Shown: positions 1 through 10,085 of the stretch, piece by piece
How the letters are laid out: every line of letters begins with the position of its first letter
Numbering within the stretch: position 1 is the stretch's first letter
Source of the DNA: Brachionus koreanus
Taxonomy: Eukaryota; Rotifera; Eurotatoria; Ploima; Brachionidae
NCBI GenBank assembly: GCA_016987375.1
Contig: PJRA01000160.1
Location: 1,711,418-1,734,864, forward strand
Direction: 5' to 3'
Length of the DNA stretch: 23,447 nucleotides
Notes under the pieces: generated by a model
What the model was told of the DNA's origin: nothing
The model's input: only the letters and a program-made list of their open reading frames with translations
The model's database searches: none
Translations under genes and position numbers: made by a program

Positions 1-303
1 AAAAAGAGGAATAACTAGCAAAAAAAAAAAGATTGCCATTCTGCATTTATGCTGACTCTTTGAATTAGAATCAAATTTACACTTAACAAAATGGATATTA
101 GTTGTAGTAGAAAAATTATTTAGTCATGGGTTCAAAAACTATATAAAAAATGCTAGTAATTTCATCATATGTTCGAAGTTTTTAAACAAAGTCTTGAATT
201 GTTGAAAGAAATTGATGTTTTTTTAAATTCATTCTTATTCATTCAATTCTACATCAAATGTTTAGTAAAATCGATTTATCGGACTTTCAACATCTGAAGG
301 TTC
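1..303. other. 3' flank / probable 3' UTR of the Spinster-like gene
   Basis: This AT-rich stretch follows the stop codon at 304-306 on the minus strand. I see no open frame of note on either strand and no canonical AATAAA on the minus strand. Only near variants such as AAATAA (around 120) are present. It is probably 3' UTR plus intergenic sequence. Confidence 0.5.
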
Positions 304-3300
304 TTATTCGATGATGTTAGATGGCGAAGTTTTTGAAAGTAGATTCGCACTACTTTTGAAAACAACAGGCACTTCATTGTTTGTCTGAACACTGTCCAAA
401 GCATTCGAATTTACTCTTAGATTTGCTTCACTTTCATTCAATGGATTCGAGTATACTTGTAAGTGTTTGTCCTGAGGGTCAGAAAATTCATTTATATTAC
501 AGTCGCTCAGTGAACCCGAATTCGGTGTGTCTTGTTTTTGACTCTCTTGAAGAATTTTTTTAAAACAACATTAATTTATTAAATTATATTAGATTACTTT
601 TAATATAATCATCAACTTTTTTTCTATCATCATCTACATAAATTCCTGCAAATAGATAAGCAGCGAAGCTCAATGCTGCAAAAAAAGGTCCAGCATAGAG
701 TGCCGATTGCAAACTAGTAAATTTTGTGTAGAATGAGTCTGGCTTTCCAATTTTAAGAGCATCACTTATCTAAAAAAAAAAGTTGAACTGATTAGTTTTG
801 GCCTAAAAATGAGAGTTTGGGTTTTTTTTCAACTTACTGCTCCTATAACGTAAGGGCTTCCTGCATCTCCTAGCAAATGACAAATTAAAATGTTCATCGC
901 AGAAGCTATTGATCTTCGGTTTGGATACACAGCGTAGAGTAGAATATCAGCTACTAGTGTCCAACTTAGACACATTCCACTAATCGCAATAGCAGCGATC
1001 AGCCAAAATAAAAATGGGTTGGCTTCACGAGTTGCCGCCACTAGAACAAACAAGGTCGGAACTGCTATTAAAGATCCCAAAGCACAAATTAATGGATCGG
1101 CATTCTTCATTTTTTGTCTCAATCTTTTAAGAATATAAAAATAAATAAATATTAATTTAATTTTTTAAAAAAATTTGTACTTGGATGACAAAATGGATGA
1201 AAGAGCAACACCAATTAGACCAGCAAAACATGTCACAACACCAAAAATTAGAGAAATTCTATAATTGAAAATTTTTTATTTTAAAAATAAAATTAGTATA
1301 ACTATCATACTGGCTTGGTATTTGATTTTTAGAATAAATTGCATATTCGACATAAATTGGAACCCACCATGAAAGACCACCTAGCACAAATGATGCAAAA
1401 GTAAATCCCATAGTCGTCCACATGAATGTTTTGCTAAAATAAATAAAAATTAAAAATTACCTTTTCTAGAATTTAAAATTTCTAATCATTTTATTTTCCT
1501 TTTTTTTGTTTTTTTTTTTTTTTGGGTAAATTACTATGTTGCAAAAATCATAACCAAGACAAATGGATAAACATTTTAACACTAGAAAGCTCGTCTGAAT
1601 ATTAATAAGAATTTCAAATTTAGTTATGTGGACAAATTGATTTTTTTTTTCTAAAAATTAATAAAAATTTTTTAACAATTAAAGACAAAATGCTTAATTT
1701 TTAAAAGCTATTTTATAAAATTTTATTCCATCAAAAAATATTTAAGTTTCAATTTTTCAGAAACGGATTTTAGTGTAAAATTCAACTAGGTAAATTAGTT
1801 ACAGATTAATTGACAAAAATTGAACATTAAATTATCAAAAAAATTTACTTTTGAATTTACCAAAAGAGTAGTAAATGATTAAGATCACTGTGACAGGTAA
1901 TATTAGTATTAATTTTGACCTTAAGTTGAAATTTAACCAAGATTTTTAAAATAAATGTGGATACAGTTTAAGAATTTGAAATATTACCAAACGCTGAATC
2001 AACTAAAAACGCATTTAGAAGATCTCAAAAAATTTTATAGAGCAGCAAAATATTAATTTCAGCTCACGGTTTTTCATCAAAATACAAGTATCCACAAATA
2101 GAAGAAACTTGCCAGTATTTGAGTCAAAAATTTCCATTTATTTGAGTTGTTTTTTTCACTAAAAGAAAATTCGCCAGTCGTTTGCCATGCTAAACATGTA
2201 TTTTCTTATTTCCATTTGAAGAAAAAAAATGGATAATTTTTTTTATTTGAGTCACTTTTTAAAACTAAAAAATTTTCGAATAGAAAAAACACTTTGATGA
2301 ACAAAATTTCCTTTATGTGATGAAATACGGTAATCATAAACTTTAATAATTTTGAATTAATACAGTTAGTATATGATAATAAAACTTTTTGAATAATTAA
2401 ATTATTAATTTGAATTTATTATCTAAACCCTAATCATCTGATAAGATAAGAAAAAAATGTATAAATTTAAATGAAATTAAATGCTTTATCAATCATAAAT
2501 TTAATTTTGGTTAAATATTTTAGTAGTCTGAATTAGTTTTTTTTTTTCAATTTTGTAATGCTTTATGAACAAAGATGAAAAAAATTTATTCTTACTTTTT
2601 TAGTAAATAGATGACATCATTGAACATGGATGATTTATTAGTATCGACATTACTGCCTTCTGCGCCGCCACGTTTGGGCTCTTCGACAACAAAAATAAGC
2701 AAGATAATGCAAATAAGCCCAAGTGGAGGCGTAACTCTTAGCGACCATTGCCAACTTCCGAACAAGTCAGCGACATTTGAGCCTACAATGTAGCCCAGAC
2801 CACTTCCCACTGGTACTGCCAAGTAAAATAATGCCAACATTTTTGTCCTTTTTTCGTCCGTAAACAAGTCTCCAATAATAGTCGGTGCCACACATGAGTA
2901 GGATGCCTCGCCGATGCCGACAAGACTTCTGATGAACAAAAATAGCCAAAATTTCTTTAGAAAAAATAGAGTTAATTTTATTAATTAAATTAAAAATTCT
3001 GTTTAAATTACATCAGCTGGAACAATCGATCCGATAAATGTCATAAATGACCAAAAACTAATGCCAAATATAATCAGCCATTTTCGCGAATATCTATCGC
3101 CTAGATACCCAAATAAGGGTGCCAATAACATATAACTACATATGAAAGCAGTTTGTAATAGACCACTTTGACTATCATTTATGTCAAAATAATTTTGCAA
3201 CTTAAGCAGAACACCTATAATGAAAAAAATTTATAATTTCAAGTCCTAAATTTTAGACTTTGTTTGAGAATGAGCAAGTTGAGTATGTAAATTTTAAATT

Positions 3301-4635
3301 CATAATCAAGTCAGGTTATTTTTTTTAGTTTAAAAAAATTATGAATCGATTCTCAAAGAGTCAAACTTATCGCAAATTAGCTTGCCCACACTCAAGCAAA
3401 TTTTTAATTTGAAAAAAAAAAAAGTATTAAAAAGTTATGACTCAAATAAATCTTTTTGTCATTGTTAAAGATCAACATTTAAAAAAATTTTCAATCTAAT
3501 TTTTTAGTTTTAATCCTAATTTTAGAATTTTAAGTTTTTTTTCTCACAACAATTCCAAATATAAGAAAAAGTCTAATTTTGATTGATCTTTGATTTTAAA
3601 AGATTAGAACAAGTCATAACTTTAACATTTAAGCCTTTTTCATGTGATTTAATTGTAGAAAAAAATTTTTTCTTCTTAAATCTCTTCTAATTATTAAATT
3701 TTTTTTTTCGTACCGGCAAGAGTGTATCTATCAACATAATTGAGTAAATTTACAACAAACAAAATAAGCACAGCTATATAATTTTTAGCTAATTGAGTTT
3801 TTTTTCTAGATTTTTTAAATTGAACATCATTGGATGAAACATTCGATACTAAAACAGGATAATTTAAGTTAGAATTGTGTCTCATTCGGACAGATTCAGA
3901 TCGTTTCAATTCACCATTTTGATTTAGTAAATCTTTATTTTGATCATTTAAATTCAAATTCTCTTGATTGTTATTTTCATCAATTTGCATTTGGTCGATT
4001 GGTTCGATTATTTGAGAATAAGCAGATATGGATTCGGTAGAGTTTGTTGTGATTGAACTGTTAACTCCATTTTTCTGATTGCTATCGGACACTTTGGGAC
4101 TAAACGAAGTGACCATAAACTCTTTTTTCTCCGTTTTTGAAATGGACCGATTTAAAAGGGGCTTTGTGGTGCTCGAATCCTCGTATGCTTCCTCAATTTC
4201 GGCATCGTCTTCCTCGCTTGTCAAACAAGCTTCGTACTGGTTCGAGAACGAGTGCGAAATGCTTCGTTTTTTTCTTTTTCTCTTTTCTTTAGCGTTTAGT
4301 ACGATCGATGAAGAGGGAGACAATCTTTGCTTGCTGCCAGAGAAAAGTTTTTTTACCGATGATTTAAAATCACTGAGGATAACGGAGTTGTTTGCCGAAG
4401 TACTGTTAGAATTTTTCTTTGAAGAAGAAAAATTGGTGTTAAACGAATTAGTGCGTAGGCGGCGCACGACTTGGTTATCTTTGCTTAGGTCTCTAAGCTC
4501 TAGATCGTATGGTTTAACCGAATTTGACCTAGACAAACTTTTGTAGTCACCATTCACGAGCTGATCGAACACGTCTCTGTCCTCCGCCATTTTTGATTTA
4601 AATGTGTCCGGTACATTTTGATATTCAGAGCCCAT
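304..4635 (-). CDS. spns: Spinster-like MFS transporter (SPNS family), isoform A, 8 exons
   Basis: This gene encodes a 12-TM major facilitator of the Spinster family. Relatives export lysophospholipids from lysosomes (SPNS1) or sphingosine-1-phosphate across the plasma membrane (SPNS2). Exons (minus strand): 4635-3714, 3214-3012, 2954-2596, 1433-1311, 1258-1181, 1123-838, 769-598 and 545-304. All phases agree, giving 794 aa. Visible hallmarks are NYVDRYTLAG in TM1, the MFS motif GYLGDRYSRK after TM2, and GIGEASYSCVAPTIIGDLF around TM4. The first ATG in frame is at 4635; an upstream TTG is not used. The N-terminus is unusual: about 280 cytosolic residues, Ser/Asn-rich, with a basic cluster KEKRKRKKR (about 116-124) and an acidic run near 141-153. 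The last exon adds an 80-residue Ser/Asn-rich tail. If its 52-bp intron (546-597) is retained, translation stops at 584-586 with KSNLI. Introns are 52-68 bp except those of 499 and 1162 bp. Family is certain; SPNS1 versus SPNS2 cannot be decided. Confidence 0.93.
1434..2595 (-). other. Long intron of the Spinster-like gene
   Basis: This 1162-bp intron has the strong donor GTAAGA (2595) and an acceptor TTTTAG (1434). It is about twenty times longer than most introns in the window. It holds homopolymer T tracts near 1500-1525 and several copies of an ATTTGAGT-like word around 2110-2260. I found no conserved coding frame in it. It may hold decayed repeat sequence. Confidence 0.6.
3257..3362. repeat. 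Second, smaller inverted repeat in the same intron
   Basis: TTTGAGAAT at 3263-3271 is matched by ATTCTCAAA at 3349-3357. With one gap the pairing extends to GACTTTG.../...GAGTC at the outer ends. The spacing is about 78 bp. It lies directly beside the larger foldback at 3425-3625, so both may be parts of one composite insertion. Chance is hard to exclude in such AT-rich DNA. Confidence 0.3.
3425..3625. repeat. Imperfect foldback (MITE-like) element inside a Spinster intron
   Basis: Seen directly: AAAGTTATGACT at 3431-3442 is repeated as its exact reverse complement AGTCATAACTTT at 3612-3623. Nested inside are AATCTTTT / AAAAGATT and AAAGATCAA / TTGATCTTT pairs in the right order. The whole about 195-bp stretch could fold back on itself. 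No ORF lies inside. Length, AT content and terminal inverted repeats suggest a MITE-type non-autonomous transposon, but a target-site duplication is not clear. Confidence 0.45.
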
Positions 4636-4706
4636 CACAAACAAATTATTTATTAATGAGATTCAACTAACTCTATTTGAAAATAATTAAATAATAAATT
4701 AACTTT

Positions 4707-4713
4707 TTTTATA
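4707..4713 (-). promoter_or_regulatory. TATA-box candidate for Spinster exon 1a
   Basis: The minus strand reads GTATAAAA here, about 72 bp upstream of the exon 1a start codon at 4635. Its position fits a core promoter placed directly before exon 1a, which supports 1a having its own promoter separate from exon 1b. TATA-like words are common in AT-rich DNA, so this is tentative. Confidence 0.35.
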
Positions 4714-7700
4714 CGACCTTTAGAAAATTAAAAAAACAAAAGCCAATCTTTATTAAGACTATTTTTAGGCCAAACATTAAAATCCCCATTTTTAAAAAAG
4801 ATATTTCATTTTTTTTTATTTTAAATTTAAATCGAAAGATTTGAAAAAGTTATTTAAATTTTTTTCTAATTAAATTAGATTTATTAGAGAATGTTTTCTT
4901 TGACTTAAAACATATTTCGTATCAATAATTGACTACCACTACTACTTATTTTTGAATCAACAACAAGAGTTGATAGCGGATCTTAGCTAAACTCAAGTAA
5001 TACACATAAGTAAGTGTCAAGAACGAACAGAATTGATATACGTGTATTTAGATCTAATTTATTAACAAACAGAAATGCATAAATATAAATAAATTATAAT
5101 AAATTTATTTTTTTTTCATATTGTTACTAGACTCTAGTGAACTCTAACACGAAAATTTTTCAGTTATATTATTTTGAAAAAAATTGCTGAGAGACTGGTA
5201 AAACCAAACTTTAATGACGCTAGACTTTGAGTTTAACAATAGAAAATTATGAATTACACATAACTAGTTTTAGAACAAGAATAATAATAAAAAGAAAATT
5301 TACGTTTGGTAAACTAGCTAAAAGAAAAATACCAATTAGATTTGATTTGGAATTAAATAATGAAAGAGAAGAAAAAAATGACAAGTTTAAATCTCTAAAT
5401 GATAGCTAAGACTTGACATCAGTTTTTGATTATTATTTTTTAAATAAATAAAATATTCTTGTAACAATATTGCTTTCAAGTTATTAATTTATTTTTAGCC
5501 TAGTAAAAAAATCAGGCCATTTATGTTTTTTTTTTTAAATTAAAAATAAACTAAATGTTCGATCAAAGCTTGATTTAATCTTACTACATACAACTAAATA
5601 GAAGCATTTTTTATAGATTAATTTGAGCGAAAATTCTTAAAGTATCTAAGACAATCAAATCAAAAAAGATGCATAAGCTATTTTTCATAATTCTGATTAT
5701 TTTGTCTTTAATCTGTATAGTTAATTTCCGGGCTACAAATAAAATAATTAAAATTCATATTCTCATAATCATAGCTAACAATTTTGATGTGGTTCCTGGT
5801 GAGACTTTAGAGTTTGATTATCGATTTTGAATGATAAAAAAGGATTTGTGTTAACTATTTTTTTATTTTTTTTTAATTTAATGGAAAATTTGGTCCGCTA
5901 TTTATACAGCAATAGACTATTAGTTGCTTCAAACTGGGCCTAAAAATAAACAGTTATTTAGATGGAATTCTAACAAATTGCTGGTACTCACACTAAATAT
6001 TTATTCAACTTAAAACAATTTGTAATATGATGACGTGTCAAATTTTTTATACTTTTTAATTGAAAAAAAAATTATTTGCCAAACATAAATTTTTTGCCTA
6101 AATAATTAAAATTGTCTATTTTTGTATACAAAAAAATGTAAATTTTAAGCTTTCTATTAAATACGGCTGAAAAATCAATAAACTACTTATTTATGCTATT
6201 TTTTTCTATCTGTTAAATATGGTTTTAGTGAATTGTTTCAAATTTAAGAGTCTAAATGCTATCAGAATATGTTGCCTTTGTTGACTTTTTGTTGTTTTGA
6301 ATTTCGATGACAGCATTATCAACCTTTTTTAAATTTTTTTTTATTTAGATTAAAAACTTCTTATTAACCTAATTAAATTCTTTTTTGTAAATTAAGATTT
6401 TTTAGTTGCTATAAAAAATAGAATCTGAATAATCTAGAAGATTCTGTTTTCATAATAAAAATTGAATGTCAGAATAAAATTTAAATTTTCCTATTTTTGC
6501 AGTGCCATACATTACGAAATAATTATCCAAAATTTATAATTGAAAATTATTTATTTTTCATTATAAGGGAAATTTTGAAATTAAAAAGTCTATGATACAA
6601 TCATTTTTTACCTATCACTATCTAATAAAATCATTAAATTAAACATCATTTATATCAAATAATTAATTGGAAAATGGAAACTATTCGTTTAGAATATTGT
6701 TGCTTGAAAAAACTTGATGTAATTCAACTTTAATTAAATGAAAAATTTTGGATTTAATGGCGTTTTTTCAAAATCATTTTGGCGAGTTTTAAATCTTTTT
6801 GAAAACAAATAGCTGAGAGATTTGAAGATTTTTAAAATTTTACTCTCAGTTTATTTTGATTGTTTTAAATTTTAGAGCTTTGAGAACATGAAATTATATC
6901 AAGTAAACAATTTTTTCACCTCTGTTGTTGAAATTTTAAAAACGTAATTCTGGAAGAAAGCATTTTTTTATTTCGAAATTCCAAAGTTGCTTACATTTAA
7001 TTAAATTTACTATTTTTAACTAGCCACAACCAAAACTCAAAAAAATCTGAATAATTTATTTTTAAATCTTTAAAAAAAAAATCTTCATTTTTTTCTTAAT
7101 CTTTCATTAAATGAGAATTATTGCATTAAAATGTAAAAGTTGATAATTTAAATTTTAAAATAGAAACAAAAGTATATTATGAAAATTAATAATTTTTCTT
7201 TGGTAATTTGTTTTTAGGTAAATTTTGAATTCAATATTCAATACTAAAACTATTTTAAAATTTGAATAACATAAAAATTAGAAATTATTTTCAACAATTT
7301 TGTTTGATTATGTTCTTACATTATTTAAACAAAGCTTATTAAAATATTAATATTATGTATTTCTTCTTTTTTTTTATTGAATATACTTACATACTAAAGT
7401 ATGATTAATTTTAACCTTAACACAAACTCAATTCTTTTGATGTAAATAAATCAATATTTTAATAAATATTTTTTTAAAAATTTATTTCTATAGTTTTTAC
7501 AAATAACTAAATTTTTTCAAAATAATATTAGTATTTTTTATTGAAAGCACAAAATTTATTCAAATGCTCAATTTAAAATTCAATCAAATTTTAATTTCTG
7601 TGCAAAGTTAAAATCTTATCAATTCTTTTATACGAGATTAAAACAATTTTGTTCTTGTTAAGAGCTTTTCTATGTAGCATTAGATAAATTTTAAATCACA

Positions 7701-7737
7701 TGAAAAAGATGATAAAGCTTAGAAAAATAATATTTAC
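4714..7737. other. 5' flank of exon 1a / intron of isoform B; no convincing gene
   Basis: Three kilobases of AT-rich sequence. A 60-codon plus-strand frame at 5227-5409 begins at TTG, is Lys/Glu-rich and matches nothing I recognise. A short ORF at 5669-5830 is listed separately. The rest is A/T tracts with frequent stops in all frames. It is transcribed as intron if isoform B is used. Confidence 0.55.
5669..5830 (+). other. Small ORF, 53 aa, hydrophobic start; possible SET-domain relic
   Basis: The ATG at 5669 opens 53 codons ending at TGA (5828-5830). The start MHKLFFIILIILSLICIVNF looks like a signal or membrane segment. The end reads VVPGETLEFDYRF, then the TGA, then MIKKDLC in the same frame. 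The C-terminal half of SET methyltransferase domains ends with a GEEL-x-(F/Y)DY motif followed in G9a/SUV39-type proteins by RFWDIK. This could therefore be a decayed fragment of such a domain in which the Trp codon became TGA. The upstream NHSC motif is missing. It could equally be a chance ORF or a tiny secreted peptide. Confidence 0.2.
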
Positions 7738-7969
7738 CAGCTATTGTGAATCTATCGCTGTAATTAATAAGGTTCAGGGTGAACATGATAACAAGGGTAA
7801 CATAGCTTGATTTTTTATTCAAAGGTTGATTTTGATTTGAAGAAATAAGTGAGGCTGATGATTGAGCTGTAGATAAATTAGACTCTGAATTAACTTCCAA
7901 AGAAATTTGACGATCGCTTTCCATTTTAAAATTTTCTAATTTAATATTTTCTCGTTGCTTAAATATCAT
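7738..7969 (-). CDS. spns: Alternative first exon (1b) of the Spinster-like gene, isoform B
   Basis: This exon starts at a true ATG (7969) and encodes 77 residues plus one base, ending in NLINYSDRFTIAG. That is a second version of the TM1 signature found at the end of exon 1a (NLLNYVDRYTLAG). Its donor (G|GTAAAT at 7738/7737) has the same phase 1 as exon 1a. It can therefore join the shared exon at 3214 and restore the AGVLLKLQ sequence, giving a 564-aa protein close to the usual Spinster length of about 500-600. No further Spinster exons lie between 4636 and 7737, so it is not a separate complete gene. The intron would be 4523 bp and would contain exon 1a. The N-terminal tail is short, Ser/Asn-rich and unrelated to that of isoform A. 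The alternative reading is a relic of a partial tandem duplication, but the open frame and intact donor argue against decay. Confidence 0.8.
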
Positions 7970-10085
7970 TTTAAATAAATATGCATAAAATAAGAAAAGT
8001 TAAAAAAAAATTACTTTTTATCAATAAGCTTTTTATCAAAATATATTCGGCGTAGACTCGTATTTTGTAAGATTAAGCTTTCCATACATCTACTTAAAAA
8101 AAAAATAATTAACACCCTATTTCTAAATCTATGCCTTTTAATTTAAATAAAACAAAAATTAACTCAGAGAATTAGTTTTTTTTTTTTTAAATCAGGTGAT
8201 ATTTTTAGATTTGTACAAAAATTGTTTCGTAACACATGAAATTGTTTTTTTCATTTTGTAATATTAAAAAAATAATAATTTGATTACAGTAACCTAAATA
8301 AATTATGAGTCAAAATTTTCAAACTTCTTAAAAGTTACAAATTTCCAAATTAAACACTTGTATTATCTATTATGAAAAAGTTAAATGTCATTAAGTTATT
8401 AACACTCTTTTAACATCATGTTTATACGCAATAATTTATATTATCTGAATTTGAATTCATTAATATATAATAAATTAATTTTTCTTTCCAATTTGTTTGA
8501 TGTATGCTGAAAAAATTATGAAGATAAAATTTCAAACATGTAATAGAAATGTCTTGAAACGATTTTAACTCTTCTTGACATCAAAATATAGCTTGAAAAA
8601 ATTTTAATATGTTAAACTTATTCAAAGAATATTCCTCACTTTAAAGGAAAATAAATAATATTATAATTATGGTATTTTACAAAATAAAAAAAATTTTAAT
8701 AGTAAATTAAAACTTTAGAACAAATTACACTATTAAAGAATTTAGTTCATTAAGTAAAATCTAATATTTTTAGATTAATTTGAACAGTTCTCTGATTACT
8801 AAACTCCAATTTAAATTTTAAAAATGATCTTTTAATTATTTTAAAATTGAAAACCTCTTGATTTTAAATTTCCAAATCTTATTTTAAAAAGGTCTAATTT
8901 CAAGTAAATTATTTGTATTTAGTTCTCCATTTTGGAAAGATTAATTTTTAACATACCATCTAATTATAAACAAAGAAAAATAATCTTAATTTATCGGATA
9001 TTTTATTAATTCAATACATCAAATATTGTACCATACAAAACAAATTAATTACGGACCTTTAGGTCAAATAAATATGTTTTTCCTTTGATTTCTCTATGAC
9101 AATTTTAAATGTCAAAATACGACATTTTAATTGAAATTGTAAGTAAATCTCGAAAATTATCTTGAAAAGAAACAGTCTTTAACTAATTATTTTGCTTCTT
9201 GATTTAAATTTACGGAAGTCTAATCTTTTTAAAAAAAGTAAATTCATCAAAAAAATCATTTTTAGAAGGGTTTTGAAAAAAAAATTTAATATTTTTTTAA
9301 ATTAAAAAATAATATAAAATAAATGGATATCGGTGGACAAATGTGGTAAAAAATTTCAGATCAAATTTTAAGATATTTGGATTTTTTTTCTTAAAAGTTT
9401 CCAACATTAAAATTTTTAATAAAATCTTAAGATTTTTTTAGAATAATGCTGTAATTCAAAGACTTAAAATTTTGATAATATTTAAAAAAAAAACATTTTT
9501 TTCTTGAATTAAATATCAATTAAAACCAAATTTCAAATTAGTCTATTTAAATTTTCATATTTTTTCCATTAGATATTATTAACTTTTTAGAAAGAGGGAT
9601 TTTATTTTGTCAAATGAATAAATTTGGGGATAGCTTTTTAAAAGTCAACTTATTTTTTAATTTTAATGCAAAAAAGTTAATTTAATTCATGAAAAATTTT
9701 CTATCCTTTGCCATTTTTAATAAACCACTCCAAGCTAAGATTTGAAATTAATTTTTAAGTAACAAGCTTAGAGAAAATTTTTATTTTTTAATTTTAAATA
9801 AAAATAAAGATTTAAAATAAACTTTATTTTTTGATTAATAAACAAAAAATGTTTCCAAGAGAAATATAATTTTTAAAATTTTTTAATTTCTTTGAAAAAC
9901 TAACTTTACTATAAACTAAATTAATAAATTTTGCTCAACACAAAATATCTTGCCATATGCATTGAAAATTGAGCAGCGAAGATAATAAACAAAAAAAGCT
10001 GACAAAAGCCATAAATCCAAAAAGACTCAATTAACCTTCAATTTTGAATTTCTCCTTAAATCAAAAAATTATCCAAATTATAAAA
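7970..10085. other. Intergenic region between divergent Spinster exon 1b and FBXO9
   Basis: About 2.1 kb of AT-rich DNA separates two divergently transcribed genes, so promoters for both should lie here. I see no open frame above background. A slightly GC-richer patch near 8045-8085 (CGGCGTAGACTCG) lies about 80-110 bp upstream of exon 1b and may be part of its promoter. The stretch at 9320-9350 has a short ATG frame that stops after eight codons. Confidence 0.5.

Noticed and set aside
381..563. A 60-codon plus-strand frame
   Set aside because: It is antisense to the terminal Spinster exon at 304-545, which has matching splice phase with the upstream exon; it also starts at TTG.
2611..2793. 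A 60-codon plus-strand frame and an overlapping minus-strand frame at 2767-2949
   Set aside because: Both are shadows of Spinster exon 3 (2596-2954), whose reading frame is strongly conserved in the family.
4079..4546. A 155-codon plus-strand frame
   Set aside because: It is antisense to Spinster exon 1a, rich in Ser/Leu/Phe as expected from reading a Ser/Lys/Glu-rich exon backwards, and starts at a non-ATG codon. Exon 1a has the family-conserved TM1 end and good splice phase.
5227..5409. A 60-codon Lys/Glu-rich plus-strand frame followed by AATAAA
   Set aside because: It begins with TTG and has no in-frame ATG, no recognisable motif and no clear splice partner. Composition is what AT-rich DNA gives by chance.
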